From: JAKOUL01 sp035378845
Lineage (GTDB): Bacteria; Dictyoglomota; Dictyoglomia; Dictyoglomales; Dictyoglomaceae
Length of the DNA: 64,000 nucleotides
Assembly (NCBI GenBank): GCA_035378845.1
Contig: DAOSUP010000003.1
Location: forward strand, 62,001 to 126,000
Reading direction: 5' to 3'
The notes under the pieces are model-generated. The model worked only from the letters and a program-made list of their open reading frames with translations. It was not told where the DNA came from and searched no databases. Within the stretch, counting starts at the first letter, position 1; the number at the start of each line of letters is the position of its first letter. A program made the translations under genes and the position numbers. Shown piece by piece: positions 26,910 through 34,144 of this stretch.

Positions 26910-28310
26910 ATGTCTTACGAAAACTTGACACTAAAAACGAGGGCAGAATTAGCAGAAATAGCAAGAGAGCTAAAAATCTCTGGCTACTATCGGATGACAA
27001 AGGAAGAAATGATTGAAGCTATTCTTAGAAAATTAGAAGAGGGGGATATTGTTTTAGATTCTGAAAATGAAGAAACAGGGGCTGTTTCAGTTTTAACTAA
27101 AGAGAAGGTGGAAACGGAGGTTAATGAGGAAAAAGAAGAGAAACAAGAACAGAAAGATAAAGTAGTTATTGATGGCTTTGAATGTATATACAGAGAAGGA
27201 TATTTAGAGATATTAGAAGAAGGATATGGGTTTATAAGGAAAAATTTTAAGCCCAGCGAGGAAGATGTCTATATTTCTGCTTCTCAGATCAAAAAATTTG
27301 GATTAAGATTTGGTGATCTTATTGGTGGTATGGTAAGACCACCAAAAGACAATGAAAGATGGTATGCTATTTTAAGAATAGATACTGTAAATGGAAGAGA
27401 CCCTCTTCACTCAAGGCAGAGACCAAAATTTGATGATCTTATTCCTTACCATCCAACCGAAAGATTAAAGCTTGAAACAACTTCTGAAGAGGTAGATACA
27501 AGATTGATAGATCTTCTTGCTCCTATTGGAAAGGGACAAAGAGGATTGATTGTTTCCCCTCCAAAAGCAGGTAAGACTACTCTTTTAAAGAAAATGGCTA
27601 ATGGTATTTCTGCTAATCATAAAGAAGTACGGCTATTTGTTTTGTTGATTGATGAAAGACCAGAAGAGGTTACAGATTTTAGAAGATCTGTTCAAGGAGA
27701 AGTAGTTGGTTCTACTTTTGATGAACCACCGGATAGACATATTCAAGTAGCAAAATTGGTACTTGAGAGAGCAAAAAGACTAGTGGAATATGGAGAGCAT
27801 GTGGTAATTCTTCTTGATAGTATTACAAGACTGGCAAGAGCTTATAACTGGTCTGTTCCTTCAAGCGGAAGAACTTTATCCGGTGGTGTGGAGCTTACTG
27901 CTCTGCATCATGCAAAGGAGTTCTTTGGTGCAGCAAGAAATATAGAGGGTGCTGGAAGTATAACAATCTTGGCTACTGCTTTAATTGAAACAGGTAGTAG
28001 AATGGATGATGTGATTTTTGAGGAGTTTAAAGGTACAGGAAATATGGAACTTGTTTTAGATAGGAAGATTGCAGATAGAAGAATATTTCCTGCAATAAGC
28101 ATCACACGATCTGGTACTAGGAAAGAAGAACTTTTATATCCGGAAGATCAATTAAAGAGAATATGGCTTTTGAGAAGAACATTAGCAGGACAAGAAGAAG
28201 GAGAAGCTATTGAAATGCTTAAGAAGAAATTAAGGGAGACAAGAAATAATGAAGAGTTTTTAAGATTTATTGATGAAGTAGTAAAAAAAGGAAATTCTGT
28301 AAGGAGATAA
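26910..28310 (+). CDS. rho: Transcription termination factor Rho
   Basis: The 466-residue protein has a Rho N-terminal helical domain (MTKEEMIEAILRKLE), a short acidic and lysine-rich linker (residues about 50-85), the RNA-binding cold-shock fold with EGYGFIRKNF and the motor domain with P-loop SPPKAGKTTLLKK and LLIDERPEEVTDF, then the Q/R-loop region. Rho is a hexameric RNA helicase that ends transcription and separates transcripts of untranslated genes. ATG follows AAGGAGG. Confidence 0.98.
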   Translation: MSYENLTLKTRAELAEIARELKISGYYRMTKEEMIEAILRKLEEGDIVLDSENEETGAVSVLTKEKVETEVNEEKEEKQEQKDKVVIDGFECIYREGYLEILEEGYGFIRKNFKPSEEDVYISASQIKKFGLRFGDLIGGMVRPPKDNERWYAILRIDTVNGRDPLHSRQRPKFDDLIPYHPTERLKLETTSEEVDTRLIDLLAPIGKGQRGLIVSPPKAGKTTLLKKMANGISANHKEVRLFVLLIDERPEEVTDFRRSVQGEVVGSTFDEPPDRHIQVAKLVLERAKRLVEYGEHVVILLDSITRLARAYNWSVPSSGRTLSGGVELTALHHAKEFFGAARNIEGAGSITILATALIETGSRMDDVIFEEFKGTGNMELVLDRKIADRRIFPAISITRSGTRKEELLYPEDQLKRIWLLRRTLAGQEEGEAIEMLKKKLRETRNNEEFLRFIDEVVKKGNSVRR

Positions 28311-28336
28311 AAACCTTATAAAAGGGAAGCTTTAAA

Positions 28337-28846
28337 GTGAGAAAAAAATTAATTATTTCAGTTGTGGTAATTTTACTTTTAATAATTTTTTTGTTTTTTG
28401 CTTTTTCAAAGGAGAAGGCTTCATTTAGAATCTATACCTATAATCCTAAAACTGAAACTCTTACTCCCGAAGAGGTAATTATAGAAGTTCCAAGATGGGA
28501 AAAAGTTTTTTCTCGGGATAAAATTTTAGAAAAAGTATTAGAGAAGCTTATAGAGGTTTCTTCAAGAAATGGAGAAAATTTTCCTATCCCGAAAGGAACT
28601 AAGCTTTTAGGAATCTCTGTGAAGAATAACATAGCTTATGTAAACTTTTCTCAAGAATTAAAGAGGAATCATCCTGGTGGAAGCATGGGAGAAATGCTGA
28701 CTGTATATAGTATTGTAGATACTCTTACAGAATTTCCGGAAGTTCATAAGGTACAAATCCTGATAGATAGTGCTGTAGTAGAGACTTTAGTAGGGCATAT
28801 GGATTTAACTGTTCCCTTGGAACGCGATCTTTCTTTAGTGCAATGA
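28337..28846 (+). CDS. GerMN domain protein, membrane anchored
   Basis: An N-terminal membrane helix (LIISVVVILLLIIFLFFAF) precedes a single GerMN domain: PKGTKLLGISVKNNIAYVNF, HPGGSMGEMLTVYSIVDTL and the following EVHKVQILIDSAVVETL. GerM is a spore germination protein in Bacillus, but the domain is common in non-spore-formers, where it is thought to act at the cell envelope. The GTG start at 28337 has an AGGGAAGC site. The stop overlaps the next gene by four bases. Confidence 0.85.
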   Translation: MRKKLIISVVVILLLIIFLFFAFSKEKASFRIYTYNPKTETLTPEEVIIEVPRWEKVFSRDKILEKVLEKLIEVSSRNGENFPIPKGTKLLGISVKNNIAYVNFSQELKRNHPGGSMGEMLTVYSIVDTLTEFPEVHKVQILIDSAVVETLVGHMDLTVPLERDLSLVQ

Positions 28847-29574
28847 AAATAGGTATAATTTCAGATATTCATAGTAATTTAGAGGCTTTAGAGAAAGTTT
28901 ATAGAGAGCTTGAAAAAGAAGTAGATGAAATATATTGCCTTGGTGATATTGTAGGCTATGGTCCTAATCCTAATGAATGTATAAAGTATTTAAGACATTT
29001 TAAGTTTACAGTGCTTGGTAATCATGACGCGGCAGTGGTAGGAATAAGAGATTATAATGATTTTAATGCTTCTGCCCAATTTGCTATTGAATGGACTATC
29101 AATAATATTACTCCAGAAAATTTTCAGAAATTGCAAAGATTAAAATTAAGAATTGATGAGTCTTCTTATTACTTAGTACATGGAAGTTTAAGAGAGCCTA
29201 CTGATGAGTATCTAATAAATTATTATTCCGTCCTTGCAAATTTTGAATTGATGGAAAAAAAGTTATGCTTTTTTGGACATTCTCATTTAGCAGGAGCTTT
29301 TGTCTTTTCAGGAAGGGATAGAGATATCTACTACGTAAGTTTTACAAATGATGGAGAAATAAAAATTGAGGAAGGATATAAGTATCTAATAAACCCAGGA
29401 AGTGTAGGACAACCGAGGGATGGAAATTGGAAAGCAAGTTTTGGAATATTTGATACTCAGAAGAAAGTTTTACAAGTAAAACGAGTTGAATACGATGTGG
29501 TTTCTATTCAGAGAAAGATGCAGCTTTTAGGATTTCCATCTCATTTATGGGAAAGGCTTCAGTATGGGAGGTGA
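28843..29574 (+). CDS. Calcineurin-like metallophosphoesterase
   Basis: The 243-residue protein has the metal-binding series ISDIHSNLEAL, LGDIVGYGPNP, GNHDAAVVG, LVHGSLREP and FFGHSHLAG with GSVGQPRDGN, a complete binuclear phosphoesterase site. Family members hydrolyse phosphomono- or diesters and the substrate is not predictable. It is coupled to the GerMN gene by an ATGA overlap and followed by a second, smaller phosphoesterase. Confidence 0.88.
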   Translation: MKIGIISDIHSNLEALEKVYRELEKEVDEIYCLGDIVGYGPNPNECIKYLRHFKFTVLGNHDAAVVGIRDYNDFNASAQFAIEWTINNITPENFQKLQRLKLRIDESSYYLVHGSLREPTDEYLINYYSVLANFELMEKKLCFFGHSHLAGAFVFSGRDRDIYYVSFTNDGEIKIEEGYKYLINPGSVGQPRDGNWKASFGIFDTQKKVLQVKRVEYDVVSIQRKMQLLGFPSHLWERLQYGR

Positions 29575-29579
29575 TTTTT

Positions 29580-30125
29580 TTGAAGATCTTAGTTATGAGT
29601 GATACTCATGGGGATGTTAGCTTCTGGGAAATGATAAAAGGAAAAATTGAAGAGTCAAATTTGGTAATTCATGCAGGAGATGTTCTATATCATGGTCCTC
29701 GTAATCCCTTACCTGCTGGATATAATCCTCAAAAACTATCAGAACTTATAAATAATTCAGGTCTCAGCTTTTTTATATCAAAGGGGAACTGTGATGCAGA
29801 TGTAGATCAATTGATGCTTAGGTATCCTATAATGTCGCCATATGTTTTTTTATATCTTCCACCTTGGAAGATTCTTGTTACCCATGGGGAAGAAAAATCT
29901 GAAGATGAATTGTGGGATTTAATGGATAAATTTGGCGTGGATTTGTTGGTTTTTGGTCATATTCATATACCAGTTTTAAAGAAAAAAGAAGATAAGATAC
30001 TTCTCAATCCTGGAAGTCCATCTCTTTCTAAAATCTCTCAGAAGACTATAGCTTTGATAGAGGATAATAAAGTTATTATATGGGATATAAATAATAATAA
30101 AGAGCTTGATTCTATTTCTCTTTAG
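29580..30125 (+). CDS. YfcE/MJ0936 family phosphodiesterase
   Basis: This small metallophosphoesterase of about 181 residues has MSDTHGDVSFW, HAGDVLYHGPRNPLP, SKGNCDADVD, THGEEK, FGHIHIPVLKK and LNPGSPSLS, the pattern of YfcE-like phosphodiesterases. The start is TTG 29580, set by GGGAGGTGA six bases upstream; earlier starts lie inside the preceding gene. The closeness of two phosphoesterases may reflect duplication, but their sequences differ too much to say. Confidence 0.88.
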   Translation: MKILVMSDTHGDVSFWEMIKGKIEESNLVIHAGDVLYHGPRNPLPAGYNPQKLSELINNSGLSFFISKGNCDADVDQLMLRYPIMSPYVFLYLPPWKILVTHGEEKSEDELWDLMDKFGVDLLVFGHIHIPVLKKKEDKILLNPGSPSLSKISQKTIALIEDNKVIIWDINNNKELDSISL

Positions 30126-30146
30126 TTCTGTTTATATGTATAGATC

Positions 30147-30173
30147 TTGACTTAAAAGAGTTTTTTGTATAAT
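30147..30173 (+). promoter_or_regulatory. Promoter of the eight-tRNA cluster
   Basis: TTGACT at 30147-30152 and TATAAT at 30168-30173 lie 15 bases before the first tRNA. The spacer of 15 is short for sigma-70. Confidence 0.6.
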
Positions 30174-30187
30174 ATTTAGTTAACAAA

Positions 30188-30265
30188 CGGGGCATAGCGC
30201 AGTTGGTTTAGCGCGCCTGGTTTGGGACCAGGAGGTCGCTGGTTCAAATCCAGCTGCCCCGACCA
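30188..30265 (+). tRNA. tRNA-Pro (TGG)
   Basis: Acceptor CGGGGCA/TGCCCCG, encoded CCA; the anticodon loop TTTGGGA gives TGG. Confidence 0.96.
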
Positions 30266-30278
30266 TATGATAAATGAA

Positions 30279-30356
<78 letters not shown>

Positions 30357-30363
30357 TTTAAGA

Positions 30364-30440
30364 GCGCCCATAGCTCAGTTGGATAGAGCGGCAGACTTCG
30401 AATCTGCAAGCCGGGGGTTCAAATCCTCCTGGGCGCACCA
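30364..30440 (+). tRNA. tRNA-Arg (TCG)
   Basis: Acceptor GCGCCCA/TGGGCGC, encoded CCA; loop CTTCGAA gives TCG. Confidence 0.97.
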
Positions 30441-30477
30441 TTAGAAATGCTCAGGATGATTTTGGACCGAGGTTAAT

Positions 30478-30555
30478 GGTGAACGTAGCTCAGTATGGTA
30501 GAGCGCTGGGTTGTGGCCCCAGTGGTCGCGGGTTCAAGTCCCGTCGTTCACCCCA
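30478..30555 (+). tRNA. tRNA-His (GTG)
   Basis: Acceptor GTGAACG/CGTTCAC with an extra 5' G opposite the C discriminator, the hallmark of tRNA-His. The loop TTGTGGC gives GTG and CCA is encoded. Confidence 0.97.
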
Positions 30556-30561
30556 TAAAAG

Positions 30562-30638
30562 GCGCCCGTAGCTCAGTAGGACAGAGCAACGGACTTCTAA
30601 TCCGTGGGTCGGGGGTTCAAATCCTCCCGGGCGCGCCA
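30562..30638 (+). tRNA. tRNA-Arg (TCT)
   Basis: Acceptor GCGCCCG/CGGGCGC, encoded CCA; loop CTTCTAA gives TCT, reading AGA/AGG. Confidence 0.97.
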
Positions 30639-30643
30639 TTTCT

Positions 30644-30719
30644 GGGCCGTTAGCTCAACTGGTAGAGCACCTGACTCTTAATCAGGGGGTTGCAGGTTCG
30701 ATTCCTGCACGGCTCACCA
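30644..30719 (+). tRNA. tRNA-Lys (CTT)
   Basis: Acceptor GGGCCGT/ACGGCTC, encoded CCA; loop CTCTTAA gives CTT. Confidence 0.97.
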
Positions 30720-30724
30720 GTTAT

Positions 30725-30808
30725 GCGAGGGTGGCGGAATGGCAGACGCGCTAGACTTAGGATCTAGTGGGATTACCCATGTGGGTTCAAATCCCACCCC
30801 TCGCACCA
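30725..30808 (+). tRNA. tRNA-Leu (TAG)
   Basis: Class II tRNA with a long variable arm (TGGGATTACCCATG region). Acceptor GCGAGGG/CCCTCGC, encoded CCA; loop CTTAGGA gives TAG. Confidence 0.97.
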
Positions 30809-30840
30809 TAAATAAGGAAGGAGAACATTAAAATTGAGGT

Positions 30841-30919
<79 letters not shown>

Positions 30920-30951
30920 AGATAATTTGAAAATTATACTAAAATTTTTAG

Positions 30952-30986
30952 ACCTCAGAGTTTAAATCTGAGGTATTATTTTATTA
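30952..30986 (+). terminator. Hairpin between the tRNA cluster and tig
   Basis: An 8-bp stem ACCTCAGA/TCTGAGGT with a seven-base loop is followed by ATTATTTTATTATTA. It would end the tRNA transcript, but the T-run is interrupted and tig starts only about 20 bases later, so it could also be a leader hairpin of the tig message. Confidence 0.6.
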
Positions 30987-31003
30987 TTAGGGAGGTAAGA
31001 GTA

Positions 31004-32293
31004 ATGTCAATTGATGAAACTGAGGTTAAATACGAAGTAGAAAAGCTTCAAGGAAGCAGACTGAAGGTAAATGTAGAAGTAAAGGCTAATGAAAGAGAAA
31101 AAAGTCTTGAAAAAGCCTATAAATCTTTAGTAAAAAGAGTTCAAGTTCCTGGTTTTAGAAAAGGATATACACCTCGCCCAGTGTTAGAAAAATATGTTGG
31201 ACTTGAGACTTTTGAGGATGAGGCTGTTAGAATTGTTGCAAGAGAAGTCTTAGATCTATTCTTAAGTAAGGAAAATGTCACTCCTCTTCAAGAACCTTAT
31301 TTTGATATTCCTAAGGAATGGGAAGAAAATGAAGATCTAAAATTTTCTTTTGTCTTTGAAGTTCCTCCAGAATTTAAATTGGGCGAATATAAAAATTTAG
31401 GAATTAAAAGAGAAAAAGTAGAAATTTCCGAGGAAGAAATAGATAGAGTAATTGAACAAATAGAACTTCAGCTTGGTAAATTGAATGCTGTAGAAGATCA
31501 GGTGGAGAAAGGTGATGTTGTTTATTTAGAGATGGAAAAAGAGGATGGCACTCAACTTGCACCTTTATGGCTTACTTTGAATGGGAAGGTTTTGCCAGAG
31601 CTTGAAGATAAAATTTTAGGAATGAGACCCGGTGAAGAAAAACTTTTTGAGTTTACTTTTCCCGAAGATTTCTATGAAAAAGAAATAGCTAGAAGTACTT
31701 TAAATCTTAAATGGCGTGTTAAAAAGATTTGGAGATACGATAAACCTGATCAAGAAACTTTTCTGCAAAAAGTTGGGGCTTCTTCTATAGAAGAATTTAG
31801 AGAAAGAGTAAAGATTAGTATAAAGGAAGAAAGAGAAAAAGCTGAGGAAGATAGGTTGTTTTCTGAAATTTTAGATAAAATATTGGAAACTACAGAGCTT
31901 GATCCTCCTTTAACTTATGTACATATGTTAGCAGAAAATATTCTTAGAAATTTTATAAATGAACTTTCTAAAAAAGGAATTACTTTAGAAGATTATTTAA
32001 GCGAAAAAGGGCTTAATAAAGATGAGTTTATAAATAATATTATAGAGGATGCAAGAAAAAGAATTCAGATAGAGATGGTCTTGGAAAAGATTTCAGAGGA
32101 AGAGTTTATTGAGGTATCAGAAGAAGAGTTGGAATCAGTAATAGAAGATATTGCAGAAGAAGAAGGAAAAGATTCAAAAGAGATCAGAAGAGAACTTGAG
32201 AAAGAGGATGTTATGGGCACTTTAAAGAGGAATCTTCTAAGGGAAAAGGTTAAAAGATTTCTTATAGAACAGAATACCATAAAGGAGGAATGA
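31004..32293 (+). CDS. tig: Trigger factor
   Basis: Trigger factor is the ribosome-bound chaperone at the peptide exit. The N-terminal domain has the ribosome-binding signature GFRKGYTPRPVLEKYVG near residues 52-68; the peptidyl-prolyl isomerase-like middle part (about 150-240) and the long helical C-terminal arms follow. The isomerase domain has diverged from FKBP consensus, which is common. ATG has GGGAGGTAAG upstream. It heads tig-clpP-clpX, a conserved order. Confidence 0.95.
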   Translation: MSIDETEVKYEVEKLQGSRLKVNVEVKANEREKSLEKAYKSLVKRVQVPGFRKGYTPRPVLEKYVGLETFEDEAVRIVAREVLDLFLSKENVTPLQEPYFDIPKEWEENEDLKFSFVFEVPPEFKLGEYKNLGIKREKVEISEEEIDRVIEQIELQLGKLNAVEDQVEKGDVVYLEMEKEDGTQLAPLWLTLNGKVLPELEDKILGMRPGEEKLFEFTFPEDFYEKEIARSTLNLKWRVKKIWRYDKPDQETFLQKVGASSIEEFRERVKISIKEEREKAEEDRLFSEILDKILETTELDPPLTYVHMLAENILRNFINELSKKGITLEDYLSEKGLNKDEFINNIIEDARKRIQIEMVLEKISEEEFIEVSEEELESVIEDIAEEEGKDSKEIRRELEKEDVMGTLKRNLLREKVKRFLIEQNTIKEE

Positions 32294-32298
32294 TATAA

Positions 32299-32886
32299 AT
32301 GACTTTAGTCCCTATTGTTATTGAGCAAACACCAAGAGGAGAGCGAACTTATGATATATATTCAAGACTTTTGAAAAGTAGAATAATTTTTTTGGGTACT
32401 GCAATCAATGATGAGGTTGCTAATTTAACAATTGCTCAGCTTCTTTTTTTAGAGTCAGAAGATCCAGAAAAGGAGGTTTATCTTTATATAAATAGTCCTG
32501 GAGGAGAGGTGTCTGCAGGGCTTGCTATATATGACACTATGCGTCATGTTAAGCCCAAAATTACAACTGTATGTGTAGGGCAAGCAGCAAGTATGGCTGC
32601 AGTACTTCTTAGTGCAGGGGATAAAGGAAGGAGATATGCATTACCTCATTCTCGGGTAATGATACATCAACCATTAGGAAGTGCTTATGGACCAGCTGCA
32701 GACATTGAAATCCATACTCGTGAAATATTAAAGATTAGAAAGATATTGAACGAAATACTTTCTTATCATACTGGACAACCTATGGAAAGAATAGAGAAGG
32801 ATACTGATAGGGATTTCTTTATGTCTGCTTTTGAGGCTAAAGAATATGGTATTGTTGATGAAGTATTAGAGAGTAAAAAAGAATAA
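32299..32886 (+). CDS. clpP: ATP-dependent Clp protease proteolytic subunit
   Basis: ClpP is the serine peptidase core of the Clp proteases. The catalytic Ser98 sits in GQAASMAAVLLSAG and His123 in RVMIHQPLG; the catalytic Asp is in the DTDRDFFM region. The N-terminus MTLVPIVIEQTPRGERTYD is typical. Length 195. It is five bases after tig and 11 before clpX. Confidence 0.98.
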   Translation: MTLVPIVIEQTPRGERTYDIYSRLLKSRIIFLGTAINDEVANLTIAQLLFLESEDPEKEVYLYINSPGGEVSAGLAIYDTMRHVKPKITTVCVGQAASMAAVLLSAGDKGRRYALPHSRVMIHQPLGSAYGPAADIEIHTREILKIRKILNEILSYHTGQPMERIEKDTDRDFFMSAFEAKEYGIVDEVLESKKE

Positions 32887-32897
32887 GGGGTAAAAAT

Positions 32898-34130
32898 ATG
32901 TCAGATAAAGAAATACGTTGTTCTTTTTGTGGGAGAGCGCAAAAAGAAGTTAAAAAAATGATTGCAGGACCAGGGGTATATATTTGTGATGAATGTATAG
33001 AGATTGCTCACAAAATTTTACAAGAAGAAGATCAAGAACAAGAAAAAGATTTTTCATCATTTGAACTTCCAAAACCCTCTGAGATAAAAGCATTTCTTGA
33101 TCAATATGTGATAGGACAAGAAAAGGCAAAGAAGGTACTCTCAGTTGCTGTTTACAATCATTATAAAAGAATCTTTAGAAAAGATAAACTTGATCAGGAT
33201 GTGGAAATTCAAAAGAGTAATATTCTGCTTATAGGACCTACTGGTGTTGGGAAAACTCTTCTTGCAGAGACCCTTGCAAGATTTTTAAAAGTTCCTTTTG
33301 CAATTGCAGATGCCACTACTCTCACCGAAGCTGGATATGTAGGTGAAGATGTGGAGAATGTCCTTCTTAGATTAATTCAGAATGCTGATTGGGATGTAAA
33401 AAAGGCAGAAAAAGGTATAGTTTATATTGATGAAATAGATAAAATCTCAAGAAAATCTGAGAATCCTTCTATAACCAGAGATGTATCAGGAGAAGGAGTA
33501 CAACAAGCCTTACTTAGAATTGTAGAGGGTACTATTGCTAATGTACCTCCCCAAGGTGGTAGAAAGCATCCCTATCAGGAGTTTATCCAAATGAATACAA
33601 AGGATATTTTGTTTATTGCAGGTGGATCTTTTGAAGGAATAGAAAAGATTGTAGATAAAAGGTTAGATTTTTCTAATATTGGTTTTGGGGCACAAATAGA
33701 ACCTCGGAATAGAAAATCATTAGGTACTATTCTTCCTCATATAATTCCTGAGGATCTAATTAAATTTGGAATGATCCCTGAATTTGTAGGAAGGTTCCCT
33801 GTAGTTACAGTGTTAGAACCTTTAAGTGAGGAGGCTTTGCTTAAAATACTTGTGGAACCTAAGAATGCTCTTGTAAAACAGTATAAAACTCTTCTTGCTT
33901 TGGAGGATATAGAATTAGAATTCACTGATGAAGCATTAAGAGCTATTGCAAAAGAGGCTCAGGAGAAGTCAACAGGAGCAAGAGGTCTTAGGGCAGTAAT
34001 GGAAGAATTAATGTTAGAGTTGATGTATGAGCTACCACTTTTAAATGTGAAAAAATTTGTAGTAACACCAGATTTGGTTTATAATCGTAATGAAATTTCG
34101 CTTGAAATTTTGGAAAAAGCTGCTGGTTAG
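32898..34130 (+). CDS. clpX: ATP-dependent Clp protease ATP-binding subunit ClpX
   Basis: ClpX unfolds substrates for ClpP. The N-terminal zinc domain has CSFCGRAQKEVKK and CDECIE; the AAA+ module has Walker A GPTGVGKTLLAETL, the pore loop GYVGEDVEN and Walker B IVYIDEIDKI. Length 410 is normal. The ClpP-contact loop is in the IGFGAQ region. Confidence 0.98.
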   Translation: MSDKEIRCSFCGRAQKEVKKMIAGPGVYICDECIEIAHKILQEEDQEQEKDFSSFELPKPSEIKAFLDQYVIGQEKAKKVLSVAVYNHYKRIFRKDKLDQDVEIQKSNILLIGPTGVGKTLLAETLARFLKVPFAIADATTLTEAGYVGEDVENVLLRLIQNADWDVKKAEKGIVYIDEIDKISRKSENPSITRDVSGEGVQQALLRIVEGTIANVPPQGGRKHPYQEFIQMNTKDILFIAGGSFEGIEKIVDKRLDFSNIGFGAQIEPRNRKSLGTILPHIIPEDLIKFGMIPEFVGRFPVVTVLEPLSEEALLKILVEPKNALVKQYKTLLALEDIELEFTDEALRAIAKEAQEKSTGARGLRAVMEELMLELMYELPLLNVKKFVVTPDLVYNRNEISLEILEKAAG

Positions 34131-34144
34131 TGGAGGATCTAATT

